Of a stretch of DNA of 27,149 bases, positions 15,288-22,666 are shown in pieces. The position numbers and the translations under genes are program-made. The notes under the pieces are model-generated. The model did not search any database, was not told the DNA's origin, and was given only the letters and a program-made list of their open reading frames with translations. Numbering within the stretch: the stretch's first letter is position 1; every line of letters starts with the position of its first letter. This DNA comes from Proteiniphilum sp. UBA4977 (GTDB lineage: Bacteria > Bacteroidota > Bacteroidia > Bacteroidales > Dysgonomonadaceae): the NCBI GenBank assembly GCA_002398565.1, contig DGZP01000113.1, positions 1 through 27,149 of the forward strand, given 5' to 3'.

Positions 15288-16516
15288 ACATCCTTATCGT
15301 CAACACATCAGATGTGCACGGGGGGGCTGCCATTGCTGCCTTCCGGCTGATGAATGCACTCCTGGGGGAAGGAGAGCACGTGAAGATGCTCGTACGTGAT
15401 AAACAAGCCGTTCACGCAAGTGTCATCCCTGCCGGCAGCAAGCTGCAGAACAAGTTCAACTTCTACCTGGAGCGTGGCGTCATCTTTCTCCGTAATGGAT
15501 TCACAAAACGACACCTTTTCGATATCTCTATTGCCAACACTGGACTCTCCATTACCGACTTGCCCGCATTCAGGGAAGCCGATGTGATTCACTTACATTG
15601 GATCAACCAGGGGATGCTTTCCCTGGATGAAATTGGCCGCATTATCGCCTCCGGCAGGAAAATTGTCTGGACGATGCATGACATGTGGCCCTTCACCGGC
15701 ATCTGCCATCATGCTGCGGGATGCATCCGCTACGAAAGATCCTGCGGAGACTGTCCCTGGCTCAGAACACCCTCACGAAACGACCTGTCACATCGGCTGT
15801 TTATTACAAAGCAGGTTGTTTATTCCAGAGGAAGGATCACTTTCGTTGCGTGCAGCAACTGGCTCAGGGAACTGGCAGCAAAAAGTCCGCTCACAACAGG
15901 GCATCGGGTGGTTTCCATTCCCAACCCCATCGATACCGCTGTCTATATTCCCATGGATAAAAGTGAGGCGCGTCGTCGGCTGAATCTGCCGATGGACAAG
16001 AAAATAGTGCTTTTTGCAGCCGTAAAAGCTGCTGATCCGCGTAAGGGGATGGATTATCTGGCAGAAGCGAGCCGCATTATGGCGCAGCAACATGACGACA
16101 TTCTCTTTTTGATTGCCGGCAACGACGGGGAGGAACTGGGAAAACGCCTCTCACTGCCTGCAAGGAGTCTGGGATATGTGGCGCCTCAGGATATGCCCGG
16201 AGTATATAATGCCGCCGACCTGTTCGTGACACCCTCTCTGCAGGAAAACCTGCCTAACACCCTCATGGAGGCTATGGCCTGCGGCACACCCTGTGTGGGG
16301 TTTCATACCGGTGGTGTCCCCGAGATGATCTCCCACGGCACAAACGGTTACGTAGCTGCATACAGGGATGCGGACGACCTTGCAGAAGGTATCCTTGGAA
16401 TATTGTATGGAAATAATGGGAGACTGTTTTCATCGGAAGCACGCCGTAAAGTGGTGGAGGAATACAGTCAGGAAAAAATTGCCCAACGCTATAGGCAACT
16501 TTATGCAAACGAATAA
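15284..16516 (+). CDS. Glycosyltransferase family 4 protein with Cys motif
   Basis: A 410-residue GT-B enzyme. N-terminal loop TSDVHGGAAIAAFRLMNAL (residues 8-26) is typical of surface-polysaccharide GT4 enzymes. A Cys-rich acceptor-side segment reads HDMWPFTGICHHAAGC and then CGDCPWLR; the four Cys could bind a metal or form a structural site, and this pattern recurs in a known GT4 subgroup. The C-terminal domain has the canonical QENLPNTLMEAMACGTP with both Glu of EX7E, then FHTGGVPEMI. It overlaps the previous gene by 4 bases (ATGA) and the following methyltransferase by 14, so translation is coupled. It probably adds a sugar to the same glycan as its neighbours; specificity cannot be read from sequence. 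Confidence 0.9.
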   Translation: MNILIVNTSDVHGGAAIAAFRLMNALLGEGEHVKMLVRDKQAVHASVIPAGSKLQNKFNFYLERGVIFLRNGFTKRHLFDISIANTGLSITDLPAFREADVIHLHWINQGMLSLDEIGRIIASGRKIVWTMHDMWPFTGICHHAAGCIRYERSCGDCPWLRTPSRNDLSHRLFITKQVVYSRGRITFVACSNWLRELAAKSPLTTGHRVVSIPNPIDTAVYIPMDKSEARRRLNLPMDKKIVLFAAVKAADPRKGMDYLAEASRIMAQQHDDILFLIAGNDGEELGKRLSLPARSLGYVAPQDMPGVYNAADLFVTPSLQENLPNTLMEAMACGTPCVGFHTGGVPEMISHGTNGYVAAYRDADDLAEGILGILYGNNGRLFSSEARRKVVEEYSQEKIAQRYRQLYANE

Positions 16517-17225
16517 CAACATCACCGACCAGGCGCACTGGGATGCGTACTGGACTCATTACAGGTATGACCGGATACCCGACAAGGTGGTTTTCCATCC
16601 TTTTGTGAATCAGTTAAGACGGGGCAAGAGTCTCATTGATGTCGGCGGATTTCCAGGTGTATTTGCTGCCTGGTTTTACAAACATGGTATCACCGATGTG
16701 ACCGTCCTTGATTTTCACTTGAACAGGGATATCGTCCACAATTTCGAGAAGATTAACGGCTTGCCCGAAAACAGTATCCAGTGTATTCACACCGATTTTT
16801 TCTCCTTCACGCCGGAGAGAAGATATGATGTGGTCTTTTCCTCCGGATTTGTCGAGCATTTTGAAGATACAGCGGATGTAATCAAAAGACATGTCGATCT
16901 GCTGTCTGACGAGGGCCAGTTACTCATCCTCCTACCCAACTTTCTGGGGTTGAACGGAATGATACAACGAAGACTGGACAGGGAGAACCTGGAGGCACAC
17001 AACCTGAAGTCGATGCAAATACCTGCTCTTAAAGAGATTATGCATTCCTATCCTCTCCACGATGTTTCAGTGGAATACATCGGTAAACCCATGGTATGGC
17101 TTGAACCTAAACCAGAAAATGAAAACTTGCGAAAATGGGTGAAAGCACTGAGCTACGCCATTAAAATATGTCCCCTTCGGGGCAGGATGTTATCGCCCTT
17201 CATCGCCATATACGCCCGAAAATGA
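16503..17225 (+). CDS. Class I SAM-dependent methyltransferase
   Basis: A 240-residue cytoplasmic methyltransferase with a Rossmann fold. Motif I is LIDVGGFPGVFAAW (residues 44-57), a variant of DxGxGxG that lacks the third Gly spacing but keeps Asp46. Asp70 at the end of strand 2 (VTVLDFH) should bind the SAM ribose. VVFSSGFVEHFED resembles motif IV of the small-molecule/glycan group, and LLILLPNFLG resembles post-motif III. A longer frame begins upstream at 16368, but the ATG at 16503 avoids a 149-base overlap and starts a natural N-terminus. It overlaps the preceding glycosyltransferase by 14 bases and the next by 4. Location between glycosyltransferases suggests O- or N-methylation of a glycan or its lipid-linked precursor, an inference from context. 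Confidence 0.83.
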   Translation: MQTNNNITDQAHWDAYWTHYRYDRIPDKVVFHPFVNQLRRGKSLIDVGGFPGVFAAWFYKHGITDVTVLDFHLNRDIVHNFEKINGLPENSIQCIHTDFFSFTPERRYDVVFSSGFVEHFEDTADVIKRHVDLLSDEGQLLILLPNFLGLNGMIQRRLDRENLEAHNLKSMQIPALKEIMHSYPLHDVSVEYIGKPMVWLEPKPENENLRKWVKALSYAIKICPLRGRMLSPFIAIYARK

Positions 17226-17950
17226 AATCATTATCCGTCATTACCGTCACCTATAATGCCGCCCTCACACTTGAGAGGACACTGAAGAGCGTCAGGGAGC
17301 AGACATACCCCCACATCGAGCATCTGATTGTGGATGGAGAATCGAAAGACAACACGGTAGCACTGATACAGCAATATGCACAGGAGAAGATGGTCTGGGT
17401 GAGCGAACCGGACCAGGGTCTCTACGACGCCATGAACAAAGCCGCAGGGATGGCTTCTGGCGACTATCTCTGTTTTCTGAATGCGGGGGATACTTTTTTC
17501 GCACCCGACAGTGTGGAAAAGATGATGCACACCATGGATCCCGACAACGCTCCCGATATTATCTATGGTGAGACAGCCATAGTGGATGAAAGAGGAGCCT
17601 TTCTTTCGATGCGCCGGCTGAAGGCACCGGACAGGCTTACCTGGAAAAGCTTCAGGCAAGGGATGCTGGTATGCCATCAGGCGTTTATAATAAAAAGGGA
17701 GCTATTTGAACCATACGACCTCTCATATCGCTTTTCCTCCGATTTCGACTGGTGCGTACGCATGATGAAGAAAGCATCATCGATTCACAATGCCCGCCTC
17801 ACGCTGATCAACTACCTGAATGAAGGAATGACCACTACCCACCGGAAAGCATCACTGAAGGAACGGTACCACATCATGGCCCACTATTATGGATCGTTCT
17901 CCACTTTTTTACACCATCTCTGGTTTGTGGTGCGCGCGGTTTTGAAATAG
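17222..17950 (+). CDS. Glycosyltransferase family 2 protein (WcaA/WcaE-like)
   Basis: A 242-residue GT-A enzyme. SVITVTYNAALTLERTL (residues 5-21) opens the nucleotide-binding domain; VDGESKDNT (37-45) is the usual D-G-S-x-D-x-T loop with Glu in place of Ser. Asn87-Ala-Gly-Asp90 (FLNAGDTF) takes the place of the metal-binding DxD. FSSDFDWCVRM near residue 180 carries the base-like Asp. The best resemblance is to single-domain WcaA/WcaE-type enzymes of exopolysaccharide clusters. A frame extends upstream to 17168, but the ATG at 17222 makes the standard 4-base overlap (ATGA) with the methyltransferase stop. It is the last gene of the operon. The sugar donor and the glycan are unknown. Confidence 0.9.
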   Translation: MKSLSVITVTYNAALTLERTLKSVREQTYPHIEHLIVDGESKDNTVALIQQYAQEKMVWVSEPDQGLYDAMNKAAGMASGDYLCFLNAGDTFFAPDSVEKMMHTMDPDNAPDIIYGETAIVDERGAFLSMRRLKAPDRLTWKSFRQGMLVCHQAFIIKRELFEPYDLSYRFSSDFDWCVRMMKKASSIHNARLTLINYLNEGMTTTHRKASLKERYHIMAHYYGSFSTFLHHLWFVVRAVLK

Positions 17951-18003
17951 GATGAGGGTGGAGCGGCTGACAGGCTGGTAAATTGATACTTTTTATATAT
18001 TTC

Positions 18004-18065
18004 AAACTGTAAGCAGAATAACAAGAGCTGTGGGTCTATCTCCAGCCGCTGTACTTACACTGTTT
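18004..18065. repeat. Imperfect long inverted repeat upstream of the RNA methyltransferase
   Basis: AAAC-TGTAAG at 18004-18013 pairs with CTTACA-CT-GTTT at 18054-18065 (two-base bulge); CAG/CTG and an inner TGG/CCA pairing extend it. It sits in the 148-base spacer after the glycosyltransferase operon, ending 33 bases before the next start codon. No clear T run follows, so its role (attenuator, UTR structure or chance) is open. Confidence 0.3.
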
Positions 18066-18098
18066 AATTCTAAAAAACTGATAGCTGATAACAAATCA

Positions 18099-18632
18099 AT
18101 GAAAAGACGAAAGCTGAAACTTGAGGAACTACACCGCATCAGTGTAGGTGAGTTCCGTGTAGCACGGAAAATTCCCCTGATTGTGGTACTCGATAACGTA
18201 AGGAGCCTGCATAATGTCGGATCGGTTTTCCGGACGAGCGATGCCTTTCGTGTAGAGGAGATTATACTCTGCGGCATCACGGCGACGCCACCCAATGTGG
18301 ATATCCATAAAACAGCTCTCGGGGCTGAGGATGCGGTCAAATGGCGTTATTTCGAAGAGACTCCAGAGGCGGTACAGACGTTGAAATCTGCCGGTTATAC
18401 CGTTTTTGCCATTGAACAGGCTGAAAACAGCCTCTCACTAGAATCGGTTGTACTGGAAAAAGAAAAAAGATATGCCGTAATCTTCGGACATGAAGTACAC
18501 GGCGTACAACAATCTGTAGTGGATTCATGTGACGGCTGCATCGAGATCCCTCAATATGGCACAAAACACTCCCTCAACGTGTCGGTCACGGCAGGCATTG
18601 TCATCTGGGACTTTTTCAGGAAGTTGATGTAA
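18099..18632 (+). CDS. TrmH/SpoU family RNA 2'-O-methyltransferase
   Basis: SAM-dependent SPOUT methyltransferase that modifies the ribose 2'-OH of tRNA or rRNA. The 177 residues hold only the catalytic trefoil-knot domain. Motif 1 is DNVRSLHNVGSVFRTSDAF (Asn39, Arg45); motif 2 is VIFGHEVHGV (residues 127-136); motif 3 is IPQYGTKHSLNVSVTAG (150-166). The L30-type N-terminal domain of larger TrmH/RlmB proteins is absent, so the substrate could be tRNA or rRNA. The ATG at 18099 gives MKRRKLKLEEL; an upstream start at 18030 would add 23 residues overlapping a predicted hairpin and is rejected. It converges with lpxH. Confidence 0.92.
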   Translation: MKRRKLKLEELHRISVGEFRVARKIPLIVVLDNVRSLHNVGSVFRTSDAFRVEEIILCGITATPPNVDIHKTALGAEDAVKWRYFEETPEAVQTLKSAGYTVFAIEQAENSLSLESVVLEKEKRYAVIFGHEVHGVQQSVVDSCDGCIEIPQYGTKHSLNVSVTAGIVIWDFFRKLM

Positions 18633-18653
18633 TCCTGCAAGGATATTTTCATT

Positions 18654-18673
18654 AGTGGGGATGTTGCCCCACT
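18654..18673. terminator. Hairpin between converging trmH-like gene and lpxH
   Basis: A perfect 7-bp stem AGTGGGG/CCCCACT with loop ATGTTG, between two converging stop codons. T runs are weak on both sides (GATTTC to the right), so it is a likely but not certain bidirectional terminator. Confidence 0.5.
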
Positions 18674-18702
18674 GATTTCATACGGTACAGGCAAGCATAG
18701 GC

Positions 18703-19449
18703 CTACACGGATTCAAAATGTTCCAGCTTCACCATTTCCCCGTCGAAAACGGCATAAGAGAAAAAAGTAATCCAGTCACCCAACATGATCACATGAACCT
18801 GTTCCGCTATGGGTAGATCGAGCAGGATATGGCGGTGCCCGAAAACGAAGTAGTTGATATCGGGCGATGCAATCAGCTTTTTTTTCGCAAAAAGGATCAG
18901 ATATTCCCGCTCTTCACCAAGATACGGCTGCACACCGCCGTTCTCACGGCTGCTGTTTGACCAGGCATGTGCCAGCGGAATCGTCCATCGGGGATGTATG
19001 GCAGAGAAGCACTTACGCAGAAACTTGCTGTGAAATATTTTCCGCAGCAGATGAAACGACCATGATTCATCTCCAAGGCCATCACCATGTGCCAGAAAAA
19101 ATATTTTTCCTTGTATGTCGGTTGTCAGCGGCTCAAAATGAAGGATCATCCCACATTCTTTCGTGAGATAATCGGTGAGCCATATATCGTGGTTCCCTAT
19201 GAAAAAATGGACCTCCACCCCGGCATCGGTCACCTCTGCCAGTTTACCCAGCAGACGGGTGAATCCTTTCGGCACCACATGTTTGTATTCAAACCAGTAA
19301 TCAAAGATATCACCCAAAAGATAAATTGCCGACGCATCCTGCTTCACGAAATCAAGCCACCGGCATAACTTACGTTCTGCATCAATTGTGTTGGTATGAA
19401 ACAGGGAACCCAGATGGGCATCGGCGAGAAAATAGACTTTTTTACTCAC
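18703..19449 (-). CDS. lpxH: UDP-2,3-diacylglucosamine diphosphatase
   Basis: Peripheral inner-membrane calcineurin-like phosphoesterase that splits UDP-2,3-diacylglucosamine into UMP and lipid X for LpxB. Metal-site motifs run in order: DAHLG (Asp10, His12), GDIFDYW (Asp47), GNHD (Asn86-Asp88), AHGDGLG and FGHRH. The long insertion between HGD and GHRH, rich in aromatic and basic residues, fits the LpxH acyl-binding cap. No ATG is available: I chose the GTG at 19449 (MSKKVYFLADAHLG) over the TTG at 19464, which would add five residues; neither has a clear ribosome site. It follows the SufT-like gene by 28 bases on the same strand and is the last of the radC-SufT-lpxH series. Its pathway partner lpxB lies 12 kb away. 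Confidence 0.93.
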   Translation of the reverse strand: MSKKVYFLADAHLGSLFHTNTIDAERKLCRWLDFVKQDASAIYLLGDIFDYWFEYKHVVPKGFTRLLGKLAEVTDAGVEVHFFIGNHDIWLTDYLTKECGMILHFEPLTTDIQGKIFFLAHGDGLGDESWSFHLLRKIFHSKFLRKCFSAIHPRWTIPLAHAWSNSSRENGGVQPYLGEEREYLILFAKKKLIASPDINYFVFGHRHILLDLPIAEQVHVIMLGDWITFFSYAVFDGEMVKLEHFESV

Positions 19450-19477
19450 GGTTATGCTGTTCAAAGTCGTCGCGGAG

Positions 19478-19795
19478 TTACATCATCCCCAGTTCCAGCA
19501 AAGCCTCCTCACTCATCATGGAACGATCCCAGGGAGGATCGAAAGTGAGATTAAGGTCCAGGCTGTTCACTTCCGGAATGGACTCCACCTTTAGCTGCAC
19601 ATCCATCAGAATAAAATCGGCAGCGGGACAGCTGGGCGATGTAAATGTCATCTCTATGGTTACGTTGTTGTGGTCATCAATGTCCACATCGTAGATCATT
19701 CCCAAATCGTAAATATTTACCGGTATCTCGGGATCATATACCGTACGGAGCATGACTACTATCTTATCTTGTAATGCTTGTAATTCTTCGTTCAT
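19478..19795 (-). CDS. MIP18/SufT-like metal-sulfur cluster assembly factor (DUF59)
   Basis: A 105-residue cytoplasmic protein of the MIP18 family, proteins that help insert or traffic iron-sulfur clusters. The N-terminal signature DPEIPVNIYDLGMIYDV (residues 21-37) and the TSPSCPAADF segment with Cys56, the conserved cluster-handling Cys, are both present. Length matches the single-domain form; no thioredoxin or ParA domain is fused. In Bacteroidetes this gene often lies away from the suf operon. Here it is 48 bases downstream of radC and just ahead of lpxH, apparently a housekeeping transcript without functional coherence. PaaD-like aromatic catabolism is unlikely because no paa genes are near. 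Confidence 0.9.
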   Translation of the reverse strand: MNEELQALQDKIVVMLRTVYDPEIPVNIYDLGMIYDVDIDDHNNVTIEMTFTSPSCPAADFILMDVQLKVESIPEVNSLDLNLTFDPPWDRSMMSEEALLELGMM

Positions 19796-19843
19796 AACTT
19801 GCCTGTTTATTTATTAAACCGATTATCCGGCATATTGTTTATT

Positions 19844-20536
19844 TTACCCCAATATCCCTTCATCGGCATAACTGTAATAGCTCTCTCCGCACACAATGAT
19901 ATGGTCGAGCAGGGTGATATCCATCCACTGTGCGGCTTCCTTCAGTTTCCTCGTAATTTTTGTATCCTCCGGACTGGGCCGGCTATTTCCCGATGGATGG
20001 TTGTGTCCCAACAGGATGCCGGAAGCATAGTGTCCCAGCGCCTCGCGGAGGATCAGGCGAATATCCACCACTGTGCCTGAGATCCCTCCCCTGCTCACCT
20101 GTAGCATGTTCAACACCTTATTGGACCGGTCGGTAAGCAGCGCCCAGGTCTCCTCATGATTCAGGTCACAGAGGATAGGATAAAAATGATCGTAGGCATC
20201 ACGCGAGGAAGTTATCTTCCTGCGTTCGACCGCTTCAGTCGCTTTTCTTCTTCGGCCCAGTTCCAGTGCGGCAATCACGGTAACAGCCTTGGCCTCACCG
20301 ATACCTCTGAACTGCTTTATCAGATCGGTCACACCCACTCTTCCCAACCGGTTCAGGTCATTCTCCACACTGAGCAGAATACGTTTAGACAACTCGACAG
20401 CACTCTCCCTGTCATTCCCGGATCCAATCAGAATAGCAATCAATTCGGAATCCGAAAGTGCAGAAACCCCCTTGAGAACCAGTTTCTCCCGCGGACGATC
20501 CGCCTCGGCCCACTGCTTGATACTTAACTTGCTCAT
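19844..20536 (-). CDS. radC: RadC family JAB-domain protein (UPF0758)
   Basis: A 230-residue protein with an N-terminal helix-hairpin-helix region (around residues 65-95, FRGIGEAKAVTVIAALELG) and a C-terminal JAMM/MPN+ domain. The metal motif is intact: Glu129 upstream, then HNHPSGN with His178 and His180, and Asp191. The family was first linked to DNA repair in E. coli, but that role was later traced to another gene; its substrate remains unknown. The first residues (MSKLSIKQWAEADRPREKL) match the family N-terminus, supporting the ATG at 20536. A TATGTTTG promoter box is 28 bases upstream, and the SufT-like and lpxH genes follow on the same strand. Confidence 0.93.
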   Translation of the reverse strand: MSKLSIKQWAEADRPREKLVLKGVSALSDSELIAILIGSGNDRESAVELSKRILLSVENDLNRLGRVGVTDLIKQFRGIGEAKAVTVIAALELGRRRKATEAVERRKITSSRDAYDHFYPILCDLNHEETWALLTDRSNKVLNMLQVSRGGISGTVVDIRLILREALGHYASGILLGHNHPSGNSRPSPEDTKITRKLKEAAQWMDITLLDHIIVCGESYYSYADEGILG

Positions 20537-20564
20537 GATGTTCCGTTTCCGAAATTACATGCGA

Positions 20565-20572
20565 CAAACATA
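20565..20572 (-). promoter_or_regulatory. Promoter -7 box of the radC-SufT-lpxH series (TATGTTTG)
   Basis: An exact TAnnTTTG match on the minus strand, 28 bases before the radC ATG, predicting a leader near 22 nt. It is the only box seen for the three-gene series. Confidence 0.55.
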
Positions 20573-20607
20573 CATAAAAAAAATGAACCGGAAGTTCCCC
20601 CTCGCGG

Positions 20608-20647
20608 GAAAATAAAAGGACGGACATATATAATCACATGCCCGCCC
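20608..20647 (-). terminator. Rho-independent terminator of efp
   Basis: On the minus strand GGGCGGGCAT pairs with ATGTCCGTCC (10 bp, two G-T pairs) around a 10-base A/T loop, followed by TTTTATTTT. It begins 33 bases after the efp stop and separates efp from radC. Confidence 0.8.
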
Positions 20648-20680
20648 TGGTGTAAAGTAAGGCTGAAAACAGATCTGCAA

Positions 20681-21247
20681 TTATTCTCTCACACGTTCCA
20701 CGTAAGAGCCATCGCGTGTATCTATCTTAATTTTTTCTCCCGTGTTGATGAACAAGGGCACACGCACCTCCGCACCGGTTTCAACGGTAGCTGGCTTCAA
20801 TGTGTTGGTTGCCGTATCCCCCTTGATACCCGGTTCGGTGTAAGTAATCTCCAACACCACATGTGTAGGCATTTCTGCAGTCAAGATACTACCGCTTTCG
20901 GCATGCATCTGCACTTCCACCACATCTCCCTCCTTCAGAAACTGAACACCTTCTATCTGCTCCCCCGGAATAGGAATCTGTTCGAAGGTCTCGGTGTTCA
21001 TGAAATTGTATCCCATGTCGTCGCGATACAGGTACTGAAAAGAACGACGTTCAATACGTACTTCATCTACCCTTACGCCGGAGTTAAAGGTTTTTTCGAG
21101 AATACGTCCCGTAGTCACATTTTTCAGTTTGGTACGCACAAATGCAGCACCCTTGCCGGGTTTTACATGAAGAAATTCAACAATAAAGTAATATTGTCCT
21201 TCCAGGTCGATGCACATGCCGTTCCTGAAATCAGCGGTTGTTGCCAT
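20681..21247 (-). CDS. efp: Elongation factor P
   Basis: Ribosome-bound factor that relieves stalling at polyproline stretches. The 188 residues form the usual three beta-barrel domains: a KOW-like domain (residues 3-65), the central OB domain (about 66-128) and the C-terminal OB domain ending with the signature GDTATNTLKPATVETGAEVRVPLFINTGEKI region. The tip loop reads HVKPGKGAAF, with Lys32 at the position that is beta-lysylated in E. coli (Lys34). No modification genes (epmA, epmB, earP) are in the window. It is a single-gene unit, with one of the best promoters here (-33 and -7 with a 20-base gap) and a strong terminator. Confidence 0.97.
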   Translation of the reverse strand: MATTADFRNGMCIDLEGQYYFIVEFLHVKPGKGAAFVRTKLKNVTTGRILEKTFNSGVRVDEVRIERRSFQYLYRDDMGYNFMNTETFEQIPIPGEQIEGVQFLKEGDVVEVQMHAESGSILTAEMPTHVVLEITYTEPGIKGDTATNTLKPATVETGAEVRVPLFINTGEKIKIDTRDGSYVERVRE

Positions 21248-21289
21248 AAATATTTAAAATAATTTTTTATAATGATTTGTATAAGAGCG

Positions 21290-21321
21290 CAAAAGTACTC
21301 AATCCATCGATAAAAAACAAA
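21290..21321 (-). promoter_or_regulatory. Promoter of efp
   Basis: On the minus strand TTTG (21318-21321) and TACTTTTG (21290-21297) match the Bacteroidetes -33 and -7 elements exactly with a 20-base gap. It is the best full promoter in the window. The predicted leader is about 37 nt. Confidence 0.75.
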
Positions 21322-21336
21322 TGAATTCCCTATTGT

Positions 21337-22647
21337 TTACAGGACTTTCACTGCATCCAACACCAGTTTAACGATGAACAACACAAATATGACCCACATA
21401 GTCACAGAGATATGTTTCCATTTTCCGCTTACTGCTTTCAACAAAACAAACGACAACATACCAAAGACAATCCCCTGTGCAATGCTGAAGGTAAAGGGCA
21501 TCATCACGATGGTTAGAAAGGCGGGCAAAGCTTCCGTCATATTGTCAAAATTGATCTTTACCACCGCCGTGATCATAAATAATCCGACCAGGATCAACGC
21601 CGGAGCGGTAGCAGATGCGGGAACCATTAAAAAGAGAGGAGCCAGGAATAACGCCAGGGCAAACATAGTCGCCGTGGAGAGAGCCGTTAAACCGGTGCGT
21701 CCCCCTACAGCTACGCCAGATGCACTCTCCACATATGACGTCACCGTGCTGGTACCCAGCAGCGCACCGAAAGTAGTTCCGAGGGCATCGGCAAAGAGTG
21801 CCTTTTTTATCTGTGGAAAATTACCCTCTTTGTCGGTTATTCCAATTTTGGATGCAACACCCAAAAGTGTGCCAATTGTATCGAACAGGTTTACAAAGAG
21901 GAAAGTAAATACCACAATAAGCATGTCGAGCGTAAATATTTGAGTCCATTCAAACTGCATGAAAATGGGAGAGATATCAGGAGGCAGGGAGACGATATTT
22001 CCCGAAGGTAACTTTACAAGTCCAAGAATGATTGCAAACACAGTAGCCGCCACAATTCCAATCAGAAAAGCGCCATGTACTTTTTTAAAATAGAGTGCGG
22101 CTGTAAGAATAAGGCCCAATGAGGCGATCCATACATGCGGGTTCGACATGGTTCCAAGGGTGACCATCGTGTTTTCATCCCTTACAATAAGCCCGGCATT
22201 CTGCAGGCCAAGAAAAGTAATGAAAAGGCCAATTCCTACCGGGATGGCATTTTTGATCGTCGTGGGGATACTTTTTACAATCATTTCGCGCACATTGAAA
22301 AAAGTAAGGATAATGAAGACAATACCTTCAATAAAAACGGCCGTGAGCGCCATCTGCCAGGAGTACCCCAGGCCGAGCACCACCGAGAAAGCAAAGAAGG
22401 AGTTCAATCCCATACCCGGTGCCTGCGCGATGGGCAGGTTGGGGATAAATGCCATAAACAGGGTCCCCAGCACACTGGCAAGTGCCGTGGCGGTGAACAG
22501 TGCAGCTTTATCCATGCCCGATGCGCTAAGGATATTGGGATTCACCACCAGAATATAAGACATGGTGAGGAAGGTGATGATTCCGGCTATTAGCTCGGTA
22601 CGTACTGTGGTCTTGTTTTGTTTTAACTTGAAAATTTTTTCCAGCAT
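21337..22647 (-). CDS. NCS2/AzgA-type purine permease
   Basis: Inner-membrane nucleobase transporter (436 residues, 12-14 hydrophobic helices expected for the NCS2 UraA fold). The AzgA/PbuG-group hallmarks are visible: TELIAGIITFLTMSYILVVNP near residues 17-37, APGMGLNSFFAF (75-86), and GTSTVTSYVESASGVAVGG before the half-helix that forms the substrate site. Relatives move hypoxanthine, guanine or adenine with protons; which base is not shown here. It starts 19 bases after the stop of the DUF5020 outer-membrane gene on the same strand, so the two are likely one transcript with a shared uptake job. No other purine salvage gene is adjacent. Confidence 0.93.
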   Translation of the reverse strand: MLEKIFKLKQNKTTVRTELIAGIITFLTMSYILVVNPNILSASGMDKAALFTATALASVLGTLFMAFIPNLPIAQAPGMGLNSFFAFSVVLGLGYSWQMALTAVFIEGIVFIILTFFNVREMIVKSIPTTIKNAIPVGIGLFITFLGLQNAGLIVRDENTMVTLGTMSNPHVWIASLGLILTAALYFKKVHGAFLIGIVAATVFAIILGLVKLPSGNIVSLPPDISPIFMQFEWTQIFTLDMLIVVFTFLFVNLFDTIGTLLGVASKIGITDKEGNFPQIKKALFADALGTTFGALLGTSTVTSYVESASGVAVGGRTGLTALSTATMFALALFLAPLFLMVPASATAPALILVGLFMITAVVKINFDNMTEALPAFLTIVMMPFTFSIAQGIVFGMLSFVLLKAVSGKWKHISVTMWVIFVLFIVKLVLDAVKVL

Positions 22648-22666
22648 AATTGTCCCGTCTTATACA

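Noticed and set aside
16368..16502. 45-codon N-terminal extension of the methyltransferase
   Set aside because: It would overlap the upstream glycosyltransferase by 149 bases in another frame; its sequence has no methyltransferase character.
13257..17950. Mobile island or phage origin for the glycosyltransferase operon
   Set aside because: No integrase, transposase, tRNA target, direct repeats or visibly different base composition; flanking genes are ordinary core genes.
22135..22593. Plus-strand frames opposite the NCS2 permease
   Set aside because: Antisense shadows of a well-supported transporter gene, with basic low-complexity composition.
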